Shown here piece by piece: positions 1-7,304 of a stretch of 9,930 nucleotides of DNA; positions within the stretch are counted from its first letter, which is position 1, and each line of letters opens with the position of its first letter. Source of the DNA: Actinomycetota bacterium (GTDB taxonomy: Bacteria; Actinomycetota; Actinomycetes; Nanopelagicales; Nanopelagicaceae); the NCBI GenBank assembly GCA_947480465.1, contig CANKCT010000015.1:1-9930 (forward strand). Direction: 5' to 3'. Position numbers and translations under genes: made by a program. Under the pieces are notes generated by a model, which had not been told where the DNA came from, searched no databases, and saw only the letters and a list, made by a program, of their open reading frames with translations.

Positions 1-875
1 GTGATTGTGTCGCCTACTCGTGATTGACGTACATCTTTTACGCCTGTAATCAAATAACCTACTTCACCCACACCTAAGCCCTTAGATGCAATTGGTTCGG
101 GGGAAATCACGCCGACTTCCAAAGCTTCATGTCGAACACCAGTTGAAAACATTTGAATCTGCTCACGTGGCGAAAGGTGTCCATCAATTACACGGACATA
201 AGTAACAACTCCACGATAGCTGTCATAGACCGAGTCAAAAATTAATGCACGAGCAGGTGCTTTAGGATCACCTTTCGGTGCAGGAATCTGTTTCACGATT
301 TGATCGAGTAGTTCTTTAACACCATCTCCGGTTTTACCTGATACTCGTAAACAGTCTTCGGGTTCGCAACCAATAAGCTTTGCAAGCTCTGCGGCGAATT
401 TTTCTGGCTGGGCGTTTGGTAAATCAATTTTATTGAGCACAGGAATGATTGTTAAGTTATTTTCCATTGCTAAATATAGGTTGGCTAACGTCTGGGCTTC
501 GATTCCTTGCGCGCAGTCAACTAATAAAACCGCACCTTCACACGCTGCAAGTGATCGCGATACCTCGTAAGTAAAGTCAACGTGGCCCGGTGTATCGATC
601 ATGTTCAAGATGTATTCGCCACCATCAATTCCACTGCACCACGGTAAACGAACCGCTTGAGATTTAATCGTGATGCCGCGTTCGCGTTCGATATCCATGC
701 GATCTAAATACTGTGCGCGCATGTTGCGTGGATCTACAACTTCAGTAATACCCAACATGCGATCAGCAAGCGTGGATTTACCGTGATCAATATGGGCAAT
801 GATGCAGAAATTGCGAATCTGCGCCGGATCCGTAGATGCTGGTTGGGGCGCCTTAGCAAGTGAAATTGCAGGCAT
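1..875 (-). CDS. lepA: LepA / elongation factor 4, ribosome-associated GTPase (3' end cut by window)
   Basis: Translating the minus strand from the ATG at 875 gives 291 open residues before the window edge; full LepA is about 600, so roughly the first half is here. The GTPase motifs are all present: P-loop AHIDHGKST (27-35), RGIT of switch I (66-69), DTPGH (94-98), NKID (148-151) and SGKTG (179-183). Domain II of the translational GTPase fold begins near residue 205. LepA binds the ribosome in the cytoplasm and is linked to back-translocation or to initiation and 30S maturation under stress (family knowledge). An N-terminal extension of about 18 residues precedes the IRNF segment at which the E. 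coli core begins. The start is supported by GAGG (884-887) 8 bases upstream. It follows rpsT by 32 bases with no terminator, so the two are probably co-transcribed. Identification is firm. Confidence 0.97.
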   Translation of the reverse strand, partial: MPAISLAKAPQPASTDPAQIRNFCIIAHIDHGKSTLADRMLGITEVVDPRNMRAQYLDRMDIERERGITIKSQAVRLPWCSGIDGGEYILNMIDTPGHVDFTYEVSRSLAACEGAVLLVDCAQGIEAQTLANLYLAMENNLTIIPVLNKIDLPNAQPEKFAAELAKLIGCEPEDCLRVSGKTGDGVKELLDQIVKQIPAPKGDPKAPARALIFDSVYDSYRGVVTYVRVIDGHLSPREQIQMFSTGVRHEALEVGVISPEPIASKGLGVGEVGYLITGVKDVRQSRVGDTI

Positions 876-907
876 AAACCTAGCCTCGCTCTAAAAAGTT
901 AGAAGAA

Positions 908-1177
908 TTAACGTGCGCCGGCTTTGGCTGCTGCCTTAGCCATTGATGACTTCTTGTTGGCTGCTGAGTTCTTGTGAAGAACACCTTTTTGCACGGCAAC
1001 ATCAAGAGCCTTTGAGGCTGAACGGAGTTCTGTTGTGATGACAGTTGCGTCGCCTGCAGTAACTGCGTCACGGAATTTACGAACAGCGGTCTTAATAGAT
1101 GAGCTCACAGACTTGTTACGAAGGCGCGCCTTCTCGTTGGTCTTGATGCGCTTAATCTGAGACTTGATATTTGCCAC
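908..1177 (-). CDS. rpsT: 30S ribosomal protein S20
   Basis: This 89-residue, very basic protein begins [18 protein letters not shown], typical of S20, and has the family's usual length. S20 is a primary 16S rRNA-binding protein that acts early in 30S assembly through long helices. The middle has the expected [10 protein letters not shown] helix and a [11 protein letters not shown] segment near the C terminus (about residues 67-77), followed by an Ala/Lys-rich end. The start codon is GTG (1175-1177), with GGAG (1187-1190) 9 bases upstream; no in-frame ATG would give a normal S20. E. coli rpsT also uses a non-AUG start (UUG) and is autoregulated at translation, so a weak start here may serve the same purpose (inference). 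It sits 69 bases after rne and 32 bases before lepA, on the same strand as both. Confidence 0.97.
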   Translation of the reverse strand: MANIKSQIKRIKTNEKARLRNKSVSSSIKTAVRKFRDAVTAGDATVITTELRSASKALDVAVQKGVLHKNSAANKKSSMAKAAAKAGAR

Positions 1178-1210
1178 GCTGTGGTACTCCGGACTCTTGT
1201 AGTTGGTGAA

Positions 1211-1225
1211 GGGTAAAGGTTACCC
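1211..1225 (-). repeat. Perfect inverted repeat over the candidate rpsT -10
   Basis: GGGTAA-AGG-TTACCC is a perfect 6-bp inverted repeat with a 3-base centre. In read-through RNA from rne it would form a hairpin. In DNA it covers the candidate -10 TAACCT (1222-1217), as an operator might. No U-run follows. Whether it is a terminator, an operator or chance cannot be decided from the sequence. Confidence 0.4.
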
Positions 1226-1245
1226 GCTTAGGCTCGAAGCCTCAA
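1217..1245 (-). promoter_or_regulatory. Candidate SigA-type promoter for rpsT-lepA
   Basis: In the rne-rpsT spacer the minus strand reads TTGAGG (1245-1240), 17 bases, then TAACCT (1222-1217). TTGAGG matches four of six bases of TTGACA, and TAACCT fits the actinobacterial TANNNT -10 pattern. Transcription would start near 1210, giving a leader of about 33 bases that carries the GGAG site. An independent promoter makes sense for a ribosomal protein gene placed after rne. This is a match by eye only. Confidence 0.45.
1230..1242 (-). repeat. Inverted repeat just after the rne stop
   Basis: AGGCT-CGA-AGCCT on the plus strand is a perfect 5-bp inverted repeat with a 3-base loop, starting 5 bases after the rne stop codon. 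There is no U-tract after it, so as an intrinsic terminator it would be weak. It may instead protect the rne mRNA 3' end. It lies between the candidate -35 and -10 of rpsT. Confidence 0.4.
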
Positions 1246-1246
1246 A

Positions 1247-3364
1247 TCAGGCAGTAATGACGCCCGATGATGAGGCACGGCGGCGCTTACGCCCCCCTGG
1301 CTTTACTGATTCAGTCACAACGGCCACTTCTGTGGTCGTTTCTGAATTCAGTGATTCGTGAAACTCGTGCTCGGTGGCATCTTTTTCTTCAGCGTCTTCA
1401 TGCTTTGACGATGGGACATCTAGCTGAGGCATTGGTGCCTTCATCTTGACTGGCTCCATGTGAATATGAATTCCGCGACCACTACATGAATCACACGTAG
1501 TCGAGAAGGCTTCAATTAATCCCTGCCCCACACGTTTGCGTGTCATTTGAACAAGGCCGAGCGATGTCACTTCTGCAACCTGGTGCTTTGTGCGATCACG
1601 ACCGAGACATTCAACTAAGCGACGCAAAACCATTTCGCGGTTCGACTCTAAAATCATATCGATGAAGTCGATGACAACGATTCCGCCTAAATCTCGAAGT
1701 CGAAGTTGACGCGCAATCTCTTCGGCAGCTTCTAAGTTGTTTTTAGTTACTGTCTCTTCAAGATTTCCGCCTTTACCAATGAACTTGCCAGTGTTCACAT
1801 CGATAACAATCATCGCTTCAGTGCGATCGATTACAAGAGAACCACCCGAAGGTAAATAAACTTTGCGATCGAAAGCCTTAGCTAACTGTTCTTCGACTCG
1901 GAAATCAGAGAACAAATCTCCGGTTCCAGTGTATTTCTCAATCTTGGTAGTTAACTCTGGTGCAATAAATCCGAGATAGTTTGTTACTTCATCCCAAGCG
2001 CTTGAGCCCTGGACGGTTAACTTACGGAAATCTTCGTTGAAAATATCGCGGATAACGCGTACAGCAAGATCTGGCTCTTGATACAAAGCGGCAGGTGGAT
2101 GAAAATTAGGATTCTCACTCTTTGCATAGATGTCATCCCACTGCGCCTTCAGGCGTGCAACATCACTAGTAAGGTCTTCTTCGCTTACACCTTCTGCTGC
2201 AGTACGAACAATGACGCCTGCACTTTCAGGAATTAGGTTTTTCAGAATCGCCTTCAAACGAGTGCGCTCTGTCTCTGGTAGTCGCTTTGAAATTCCAGAC
2301 ATTCCCCCGCCTGGTACATAAACAACATAGCGGCCTGGCAAGGAAATCTGACTTGTAAGGCGAGCGCCTTTTTGCCCGATTGGATCTTTAGTCACTTGAA
2401 CAAGAACACTTTGCCCACTCTTTAATACTGTTTCAATTTTGCGTGGCTCTGACTCCGATATGCCTGCAGCATCCCAGTTAACTTCACCGGCGTATAAAAC
2501 TGCGTTGCGCCCCTTACCGATATCAACGAAAGCTGCTTCCATCGATGGCAAAACGTTTTGAACTCGACCTAAGTAGACGTTTCCAACATATGAAACATTG
2601 CTGTTTCGATTCACATAATGCTCAACCATGACGCCATCTTCAATAACTGCAATTTGTGTACGGTCTGCAATCTGACGGACAAGCATTTCGCGATCAACAT
2701 TTTCGCGGCGAGCTAAAAATTCGCCATCTGTAATTATTGTCCCGCGCTTGCGGTATGGCTCGCGATATTCACTACGTCCACCCCGATCACTTCGATCTGG
2801 TCTAGATGCTCGGCTACCTCGACGCTCTGAACGATCTGGTCGCTCGGTGCGAGCGGGACGTACTGGACGTTCTCGAACTTCGCGGACTTTTACAACAGTT
2901 ACAACACCATCTTCTACAACTGTTTCACCGGGTGTAACTCCATCTGCACCTGCTACGCGACGACGGCGGCGGCGATGGGTAGAACCTTCAGTTGAACTTT
3001 CTACGGTCTCATCACTATCTTCAGCGACAATGTCAGAACCAGGCTTACGTCGACCACGGCCGCCACGACGGCGACGACGGTTACGATTGGCGCGATCTTC
3101 ATCATCTTCTGGACCTGAGGTAGATACCGCTTCTACTTGAGCGGTTTCATTGCGTGGAACCTCCGCAACCTTTTTGCGAACTGCCTTAGCAACCGGCTTA
3201 TCAGGTGCAGCTTGAAAAATTGGAACGGGCACAACCGCCGCTTTTTTGCGGGCTGGCTTTTTGCTCTCGTCAACGTTTACTTCTGTGACCACAGCGGTTT
3301 CAGCTGGGCTCGCTTTTGCTTTCTTGACCGCACGCTTGCGCGGTGTTTTAGGCTCTATCGCCAT
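1247..3364 (-). CDS. rne: Ribonuclease E/G with central catalytic core
   Basis: This 705-residue endoribonuclease starts mRNA decay and processes structured RNAs. Residues 1 to about 220 are disordered and very basic, with Arg runs near 96-106 and 131-136 and an RPDRSERR-type stretch at 165-205. The core follows: S1 domain (about 255-340), the R387-T388 pair matching the 5'-monophosphate sensor, Mg-binding D522 (in IDVN) and D566 (in VIDFIDM), and a CDSC zinc link (C624, C627) used for dimerisation. A tail of about 75 residues ends in GRKRRR. This centre-core layout is known from streptomycetes and mycobacteria, whose enzymes are much longer (about 950 to 1,340 residues), so this one has short scaffold arms. 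The ATG at 3364 has GAGGA 10 bases upstream. The core alone could begin near M227, but reading is open and Lys/Arg-biased from the first codon. Confidence 0.95.
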   Translation of the reverse strand: MAIEPKTPRKRAVKKAKASPAETAVVTEVNVDESKKPARKKAAVVPVPIFQAAPDKPVAKAVRKKVAEVPRNETAQVEAVSTSGPEDDEDRANRNRRRRRGGRGRRKPGSDIVAEDSDETVESSTEGSTHRRRRRRVAGADGVTPGETVVEDGVVTVVKVREVRERPVRPARTERPDRSERRGSRASRPDRSDRGGRSEYREPYRKRGTIITDGEFLARRENVDREMLVRQIADRTQIAVIEDGVMVEHYVNRNSNVSYVGNVYLGRVQNVLPSMEAAFVDIGKGRNAVLYAGEVNWDAAGISESEPRKIETVLKSGQSVLVQVTKDPIGQKGARLTSQISLPGRYVVYVPGGGMSGISKRLPETERTRLKAILKNLIPESAGVIVRTAAEGVSEEDLTSDVARLKAQWDDIYAKSENPNFHPPAALYQEPDLAVRVIRDIFNEDFRKLTVQGSSAWDEVTNYLGFIAPELTTKIEKYTGTGDLFSDFRVEEQLAKAFDRKVYLPSGGSLVIDRTEAMIVIDVNTGKFIGKGGNLEETVTKNNLEAAEEIARQLRLRDLGGIVVIDFIDMILESNREMVLRRLVECLGRDRTKHQVAEVTSLGLVQMTRKRVGQGLIEAFSTTCDSCSGRGIHIHMEPVKMKAPMPQLDVPSSKHEDAEEKDATEHEFHESLNSETTTEVAVVTESVKPGGRKRRRASSSGVITA

Positions 3365-3440
3365 GGCACCAAATCCTCTATGCGCTTATTTAAAAACGCT
3401 TCTCTTTAAAAAATCCCGTTTAGGTTTTTCTGGTCTGTCC

Positions 3441-3478
3441 GCGCTGGGCTTTTGCCGCGATGGATTCGCGAGCCGCGC
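3441..3478 (-). terminator. GC-rich 13-bp stem-loop between rodA and rne
   Basis: The minus strand reads GCGC, GGCT, CGCGA, loop ATCCA, TCGCG, bulge GCAAA, AGCC, bulge CA, GCGC. All three stem blocks pair perfectly, giving 13 bp, mostly G-C. It is the strongest secondary structure I found between genes. A run of T residues appears only 28 bases further on (3413-3408), so it is either a non-canonical terminator for the mre-rodA operon or a structural element of the rne leader. Confidence 0.4.
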
Positions 3479-3491
3479 TGAACTTCTGGGG

Positions 3492-3526
3492 TAAGTATGG
3501 CAGAGGAGGCCGAAATCTCCTACTTA
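3492..3526 (-). terminator. Two-part hairpin after rodA
   Basis: Starting 9 bases after the rodA stop, the minus strand pairs TAAGTA (3526-3521) with TACTTA (3497-3492), enclosing an inner GGAG/CTCC stem (3520-3517 with 3508-3505). A 7-base bulge lies on the 3' side. No U-tract follows, so it could be a U-less actinobacterial-type terminator, a 3'-end stabiliser, or part of the rne leader. Confidence 0.35.
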
Positions 3527-3535
3527 GGCGCGGAT

Positions 3536-4696
3536 TTAGCCGCGTGAGCGAGCGTGAACGTTCTGCAGAAGGCCAAATCCGATCAATGTTGCAAACATTG
3601 AGGAGCCTCCATATGAGATGAAAGGCAGAGGGACCCCCGTCATCGGCATCAGACCTAATGTCATTCCGATATTTTCAAATAGCTGAAACGCAAACCAAGC
3701 AATCACACCAGTAGAAACTAAGCGCCCGAAAGGTTCACTGGTTCGCCGAGCAATTGAAAAACCTCGCATCAAAATGAGTAGATATAAGAAAAGGATTAGA
3801 CCGCTTCCCAAAAATCCAAGTTCTTCGCCTGCGACAGTGAAAATGAAGTCTGTTTGCTGTTCAGGAACAAATCGACCGTTTGTCTGCGGACCATTAAACA
3901 AACCAGTCCCGATTAATCCTCCAGATCCGACTGTAATACGAGCTTGTCTGAGTTGATAACCAGCACCTTGTGTGTCTGCAGTTGGATCAACAAAAGTCTG
4001 CAAGCGATTTATTTGGTACTGACTAATAACCCCGACTTTTACTGCCACAGTTGCACCTAAAATCGCAAGGATTAACAAGGCAACTACCCAGCGCGTCGGC
4101 GCACCAGAGACAGCGATGATTGTGACAACTGAAGCACTAATAATTAAAACTGTTCCCATGTCTGGTTGAAAAATAATCAGGATTACTGGAATAGCGGCAA
4201 CAACTAGGGCTTGAAGAACATCACGAGATGTAGGTTCATCACTGTCATGCGTTCGCTCCGAGAGTAACAACGACATTCCAATAATTATTGAAATCTTTGC
4301 AAGTTCAGCGGGTTGAATTTGGAATCCCCCGGGAAGTGAAATCCATGCGCGCGCACCATTTACTGTGCTGCCAAGGCCTGGAACTAAAACAATAAGTAGA
4401 CCCAAGACTCCTAAGCCCCAAAAAATTGGGGTATACGCTCGCAACAAACGATAGTCAATCACCGTTGTTCCATACGCTAATAAACAACCAATAATAATGT
4501 TAATCACATGGCGCTTAAGGTAGTACTGCGGATCTAAGCCATTTCTTGCATACCAATCTCGAGTTGCGGCATAAACCAACAATGTCCCGATAACTAATAG
4601 CAATGACACAGCAATAGTAAGTACTGGGTCAAAACCGTGAAAGACAGATGAGCGACTTCGGCGATACAAACGTTGGCGGGCTTGGATCTGACTCAT
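3536..4696 (-). CDS. rodA: RodA, SEDS-family peptidoglycan glycosyltransferase
   Basis: This 386-residue polytopic membrane protein polymerises lipid II into glycan strands for cell elongation. Hydrophobic segments fill the sequence from residue 24 to the C terminus, consistent with about ten membrane helices. SEDS landmarks are NGARAWI (113-119), QPAELAK (128-134), FQPDMGT (176-182) and PLPFISYGGSS (356-366). The catalytic Asp that follows VPEQQT is D283. RodA rather than FtsW is favoured by the operon with mre genes and a class B PBP, and by the short tails. The ATG overlaps the mrdA stop as ATGA, and AGGA (4704-4707) lies 7 bases upstream, so the start is secure. RodA works as a complex with the PBP2 encoded just before it. 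Confidence 0.95.
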   Translation of the reverse strand: MSQIQARQRLYRRSRSSVFHGFDPVLTIAVSLLLVIGTLLVYAATRDWYARNGLDPQYYLKRHVINIIIGCLLAYGTTVIDYRLLRAYTPIFWGLGVLGLLIVLVPGLGSTVNGARAWISLPGGFQIQPAELAKISIIIGMSLLLSERTHDSDEPTSRDVLQALVVAAIPVILIIFQPDMGTVLIISASVVTIIAVSGAPTRWVVALLILAILGATVAVKVGVISQYQINRLQTFVDPTADTQGAGYQLRQARITVGSGGLIGTGLFNGPQTNGRFVPEQQTDFIFTVAGEELGFLGSGLILFLYLLILMRGFSIARRTSEPFGRLVSTGVIAWFAFQLFENIGMTLGLMPMTGVPLPFISYGGSSMFATLIGFGLLQNVHARSRG

Positions 4697-6783
4697 GGCG
4701 TAATCCTAGGCTTAGTTGCAGGAGAAATCTTTGGAAGTTTCGTTGGTGGCTTTCCATTTGGGAAGATTGCAGCACCAGGAATTATTTTGTTTCCTTTTAC
4801 GCCAAAAAGTGTTTCATAAATTTTTCGCACACCAACACCAGAAGTAGATGCACCAAAGCCTCCTTGGCTCACCATCATGACAACCGCAAATCGAGGATTA
4901 TTGCTTGGAGCATACGAGGCAAACCACGAAGTATTGTCTTTAAGTGAACCGTTAGGGTTACGGCCGAATACTTCCGCTGTACCTGTTTTTCCACTCACGA
5001 GAATCGGGAATCCAGCAAATACTCCTGCACCTGTTCCGGAAACCACTACCTCCCGAAGTGCACCATCGAGGAAATCTAAAGTTTCCTTAGATGCAGTGAG
5101 AGTTCCAAGCTTTTTTGGAACCATTTTCTTGACAACAGTTCCATCCGTTTTAACGATTGCTTTTCCAATTAACATCTGCCAAATAGTTCCACCGTTGCCT
5201 ATTGCGGAATACATCTGAGCAAGCTTTAGTGGTGTTACGACAGTGTCACCTTGTCCGATTGAGAAGTTCACAGCGTCACCAGCTCGAATCTTGTCACCAT
5301 CTAAACAATTTTCTTTTGCCAACAAAACTAAGAATGGCGTTTGTTGTGCTTTGCTGGCACGTTCCTTGTAGTTACAGTAAAAATCTTTATTCTGTTGATA
5401 CCAACTCTTCTTATAGTCACGGTCTGCTAGGCGAGATGAGGATTCAGAGGGAAGATCGATTCCAGTCTTTTGAGTAATGTTAAAACTTTGGGCAGCCTTG
5501 AAGAAATAGTCGTTCGGGTTAGTTTTTGGACGCAGACCGCCGTCTCGTAGCCATTCATCAAATGCGATTCGATACCAAATCGTGTCACATGAGACAGCAA
5601 TGGCTTTCTTCATACTCATTGTGCCTTGGGACTTACTTTCAAAGTTTTGAAAAGCTCTATCACCTACTTGAACTTCAGCAGGACACTTATACGAAGCACT
5701 CAGGCTATATCCCGCCGAAACTGCTGCGATCACCGATACTGCTTTGAAAGTAGATGCCGGTGCATAAAGCCCTTGCAACGCACGAGAAAGCGCCGGCACT
5801 GCCTTTTTTTCACTGAAAAGATCTGATGCCTGTTGAACTGTTAAGCCTTTTTCAAATGCGTTGGGGTCATAGGTAGGGTAAGAAGCAATCGCTAGTACTC
5901 GGCCAGTTTTTATATCCATAACAACGGCTGCACCGGAATCAGATGTGTAACCGTTTGCTCTTCCACGTTGCACCGCATCAGCTAGAGCAACTTCGGTTGC
6001 GGCTTGTAATCGCACATCCAAGGAAGTCACCAAATGTTCTCCCGGTACCGGAGCGGTATTTTGACCTTGTGCCGTTATCGCTTCTTTACGGTCAACAATT
6101 AACGTGCGAATTCCAGGTTTACCCCGAAGGTACGAGTCATACATAATTTCCAAGCCAGATTTTCCAATTGACTCACTTCGAAAATATTTCTTACCACCGT
6201 CTTTGGTGAGGTCATCTTCGGTAAGTGGACCAACGTAACCCAAAACATGTGCGCCATTGACTCCGGCAACTCCTGGGTAGTTTCTAATTGCGATTGGTTG
6301 AGCATCTACTCCAGGAAATTGATCAGAGAGCTCGACAATTTGCAATGCAATGTCGGGATCAGCTTCTTTTGTAATTGGAATTGGTTGGTATCTGGACCCG
6401 GTCCAGCAGCCAGCACGTTGGCCTTTAGGTAATTCTCCGCACAAACGAGTATTGCGGTACACATCGCTATAACGCAATTTTAGTAATGTGCTTAATCTCT
6501 TCATCACTTCAACGCCTTTATCTGGCTGTTTATCAATTGCAATTCGATCGATTGTGATTGCGAGGCCAACTTTATTAAGTGCTAAAGGAACACCTGAAGA
6601 GTCAACGATTAATCCACGCGTGGCAGGTGAAACAACATCCCGGCTTTGAATACTTAAAGCTGCATCTCGATATTTCGGGCCTGCAGCTATTTGAAGATAA
6701 AACAATCGTCCAAAAAGAGCAACCATGAGGGAAACTACTAAAATCTGTACAACCAGTAGGTTAAGCCGCGATCGCTGGTTCAT
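4693..6783 (-). CDS. mrdA: Penicillin-binding protein 2, class B transpeptidase
   Basis: This 696-residue bitopic protein crosslinks peptidoglycan outside the membrane during elongation, as partner of RodA. One N-terminal membrane anchor spans about residues 8-31. A pedestal domain follows, with NYPGVAGVNGAHVLGYVG near 168-185. The transpeptidase domain has the SxxK motif at S344-K347 (nucleophile S344), an SCD box at 398-400 in place of the textbook SxN, and KTG at 599-601 within SGKTGTAE. The CWTGSRYQPIPI stretch (126-137) is characteristic of actinobacterial PBP2. An insert at about 455-500 carries C470 and C493, and a Pro/Lys-rich tail fills about 675-696. Both ends overlap neighbours by ATGA. 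There is only a weak GGACGG upstream, so translation probably couples to mreD. Actinobacterial annotations may call it pbp2 or pbpA. Confidence 0.95.
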   Translation of the reverse strand: MNQRSRLNLLVVQILVVSLMVALFGRLFYLQIAAGPKYRDAALSIQSRDVVSPATRGLIVDSSGVPLALNKVGLAITIDRIAIDKQPDKGVEVMKRLSTLLKLRYSDVYRNTRLCGELPKGQRAGCWTGSRYQPIPITKEADPDIALQIVELSDQFPGVDAQPIAIRNYPGVAGVNGAHVLGYVGPLTEDDLTKDGGKKYFRSESIGKSGLEIMYDSYLRGKPGIRTLIVDRKEAITAQGQNTAPVPGEHLVTSLDVRLQAATEVALADAVQRGRANGYTSDSGAAVVMDIKTGRVLAIASYPTYDPNAFEKGLTVQQASDLFSEKKAVPALSRALQGLYAPASTFKAVSVIAAVSAGYSLSASYKCPAEVQVGDRAFQNFESKSQGTMSMKKAIAVSCDTIWYRIAFDEWLRDGGLRPKTNPNDYFFKAAQSFNITQKTGIDLPSESSSRLADRDYKKSWYQQNKDFYCNYKERASKAQQTPFLVLLAKENCLDGDKIRAGDAVNFSIGQGDTVVTPLKLAQMYSAIGNGGTIWQMLIGKAIVKTDGTVVKKMVPKKLGTLTASKETLDFLDGALREVVVSGTGAGVFAGFPILVSGKTGTAEVFGRNPNGSLKDNTSWFASYAPSNNPRFAVVMMVSQGGFGASTSGVGVRKIYETLFGVKGNKIIPGAAIFPNGKPPTKLPKISPATKPRITP

Positions 6784-7301
6784 AACACCGTCCGCTTGTT
6801 AAAGGTCACTTGATGCAAGAAGGAAATTAACGGTAAGAATATTGGAGTGACAACCAAACTCCAGATTGAAACTCCCACGCTGGTTATTAAGACTTGTATA
6901 AAGCTGCCGCTAGCCACGCCTAGCAACACTCCTGTGGCAACGAATGAAAGTTCAACAAAGAAAACAGCACTTGCAACCAAGAATGTAAAGCCTAAAGGAT
7001 TGCCAGATAAACTTTCATTTCCCGACCCTAAGTACGCAACTGCATAACAAGCTGCAATCATAAGTAAGGTCCAGTGACCAATTGGGCCGCTGGAAGTTTG
7101 TGATAAATCCATTAAGAGGCCAGAAAAAAATCCAATTAATGCCGCAATCTCCGGCAAACTTAGGATTGCCCAAACTAATGTGAAAATAAGTAAAAGTGAA
7201 AAACCTCCAGCAGGCAGACGAAATTGATTCACAACTGCTTCTTGCACAACGAAGACTAGGAATAACTGACCAAGAGCAAGGGAAAATTGTCGTGTCATCA
7301 T
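6780..7301 (-). CDS. mreD: MreD, rod-shape determining membrane protein
   Basis: This 173-residue, very hydrophobic protein has about five membrane segments, starting near residues 8-22 and 33-48. The family hallmark GFFSGLLMDL followed by GPIGHW lies at 57-77. MreD is an integral part of the elongation complex and bridges MreC and the RodA/PBP2 pair (family knowledge); it has no known enzymatic activity. The start has two adjacent ATGs (7301 and 7298), and either could be used. There is no Shine-Dalgarno sequence, and the mreC stop is only 3 bases upstream, so translation most likely depends on ribosomes finishing mreC. The 3' end overlaps mrdA by ATGA. Confidence 0.92.
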   Translation of the reverse strand: MMTRQFSLALGQLFLVFVVQEAVVNQFRLPAGGFSLLLIFTLVWAILSLPEIAALIGFFSGLLMDLSQTSSGPIGHWTLLMIAACYAVAYLGSGNESLSGNPLGFTFLVASAVFFVELSFVATGVLLGVASGSFIQVLITSVGVSIWSLVVTPIFLPLISFLHQVTFNKRTVL

Positions 7302-7304
7302 TAT

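Larger units (their letters stand above)
3365..3535 (-). promoter_or_regulatory. Structured 171-base rodA-rne spacer, possible rne leader
   Basis: This is the longest gap in the window. On the minus strand it holds four possible stem-loops: 3492-3526, 3441-3478, an A/U-rich one at about 3409-3429 followed closely by U residues, and GCGTTT/AAGCGC at 3382-3399 just upstream of the GAGG ribosome-binding site (3375-3378). I saw no small ORF with a ribosome-binding site and no promoter good enough to call. In E. coli the rne 5' UTR is a target of RNase E autoregulation; a similar role here is inference. Confidence 0.45.

Noticed and set aside
2940..3110. Repetitive CGACGGCGGCGG-type bases, resembling a repeat array
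   Set aside because: These are clustered Arg codons in the RNase E arm, not a DNA repeat element or CRISPR.
2748..3140. 130-residue plus-strand open frame rich in Arg and Ser
   Set aside because: It is the antisense shadow of the Arg-rich N-terminal arm of rne; it has no family match that I recognise and lies wholly within a firm gene.
3365..3535. Possible small gene between rodA and rne
   Set aside because: No start codon with a ribosome-binding site and no sustained open frame were seen on the coding strand; hairpins explain the region better.
3584..3600. Perfect 7-bp inverted repeat CAATGTT-GCA-AACATTG near the rodA 3' end
   Set aside because: It lies inside a conserved part of the RodA coding sequence (encoding about FATLI), no promoter is visible around it, and a chance match is likely.
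4877..5218. 113-residue plus-strand open frame opposite PBP2
   Set aside because: It lies antisense to the conserved transpeptidase region, and its composition follows from the opposite strand.
5270..5420. Insert at 455-500 of PBP2 as a possible frameshift or foreign segment
   Set aside because: The frame is continuous, and the catalytic motifs on both sides are intact; inserts of this kind occur in actinobacterial PBP2.
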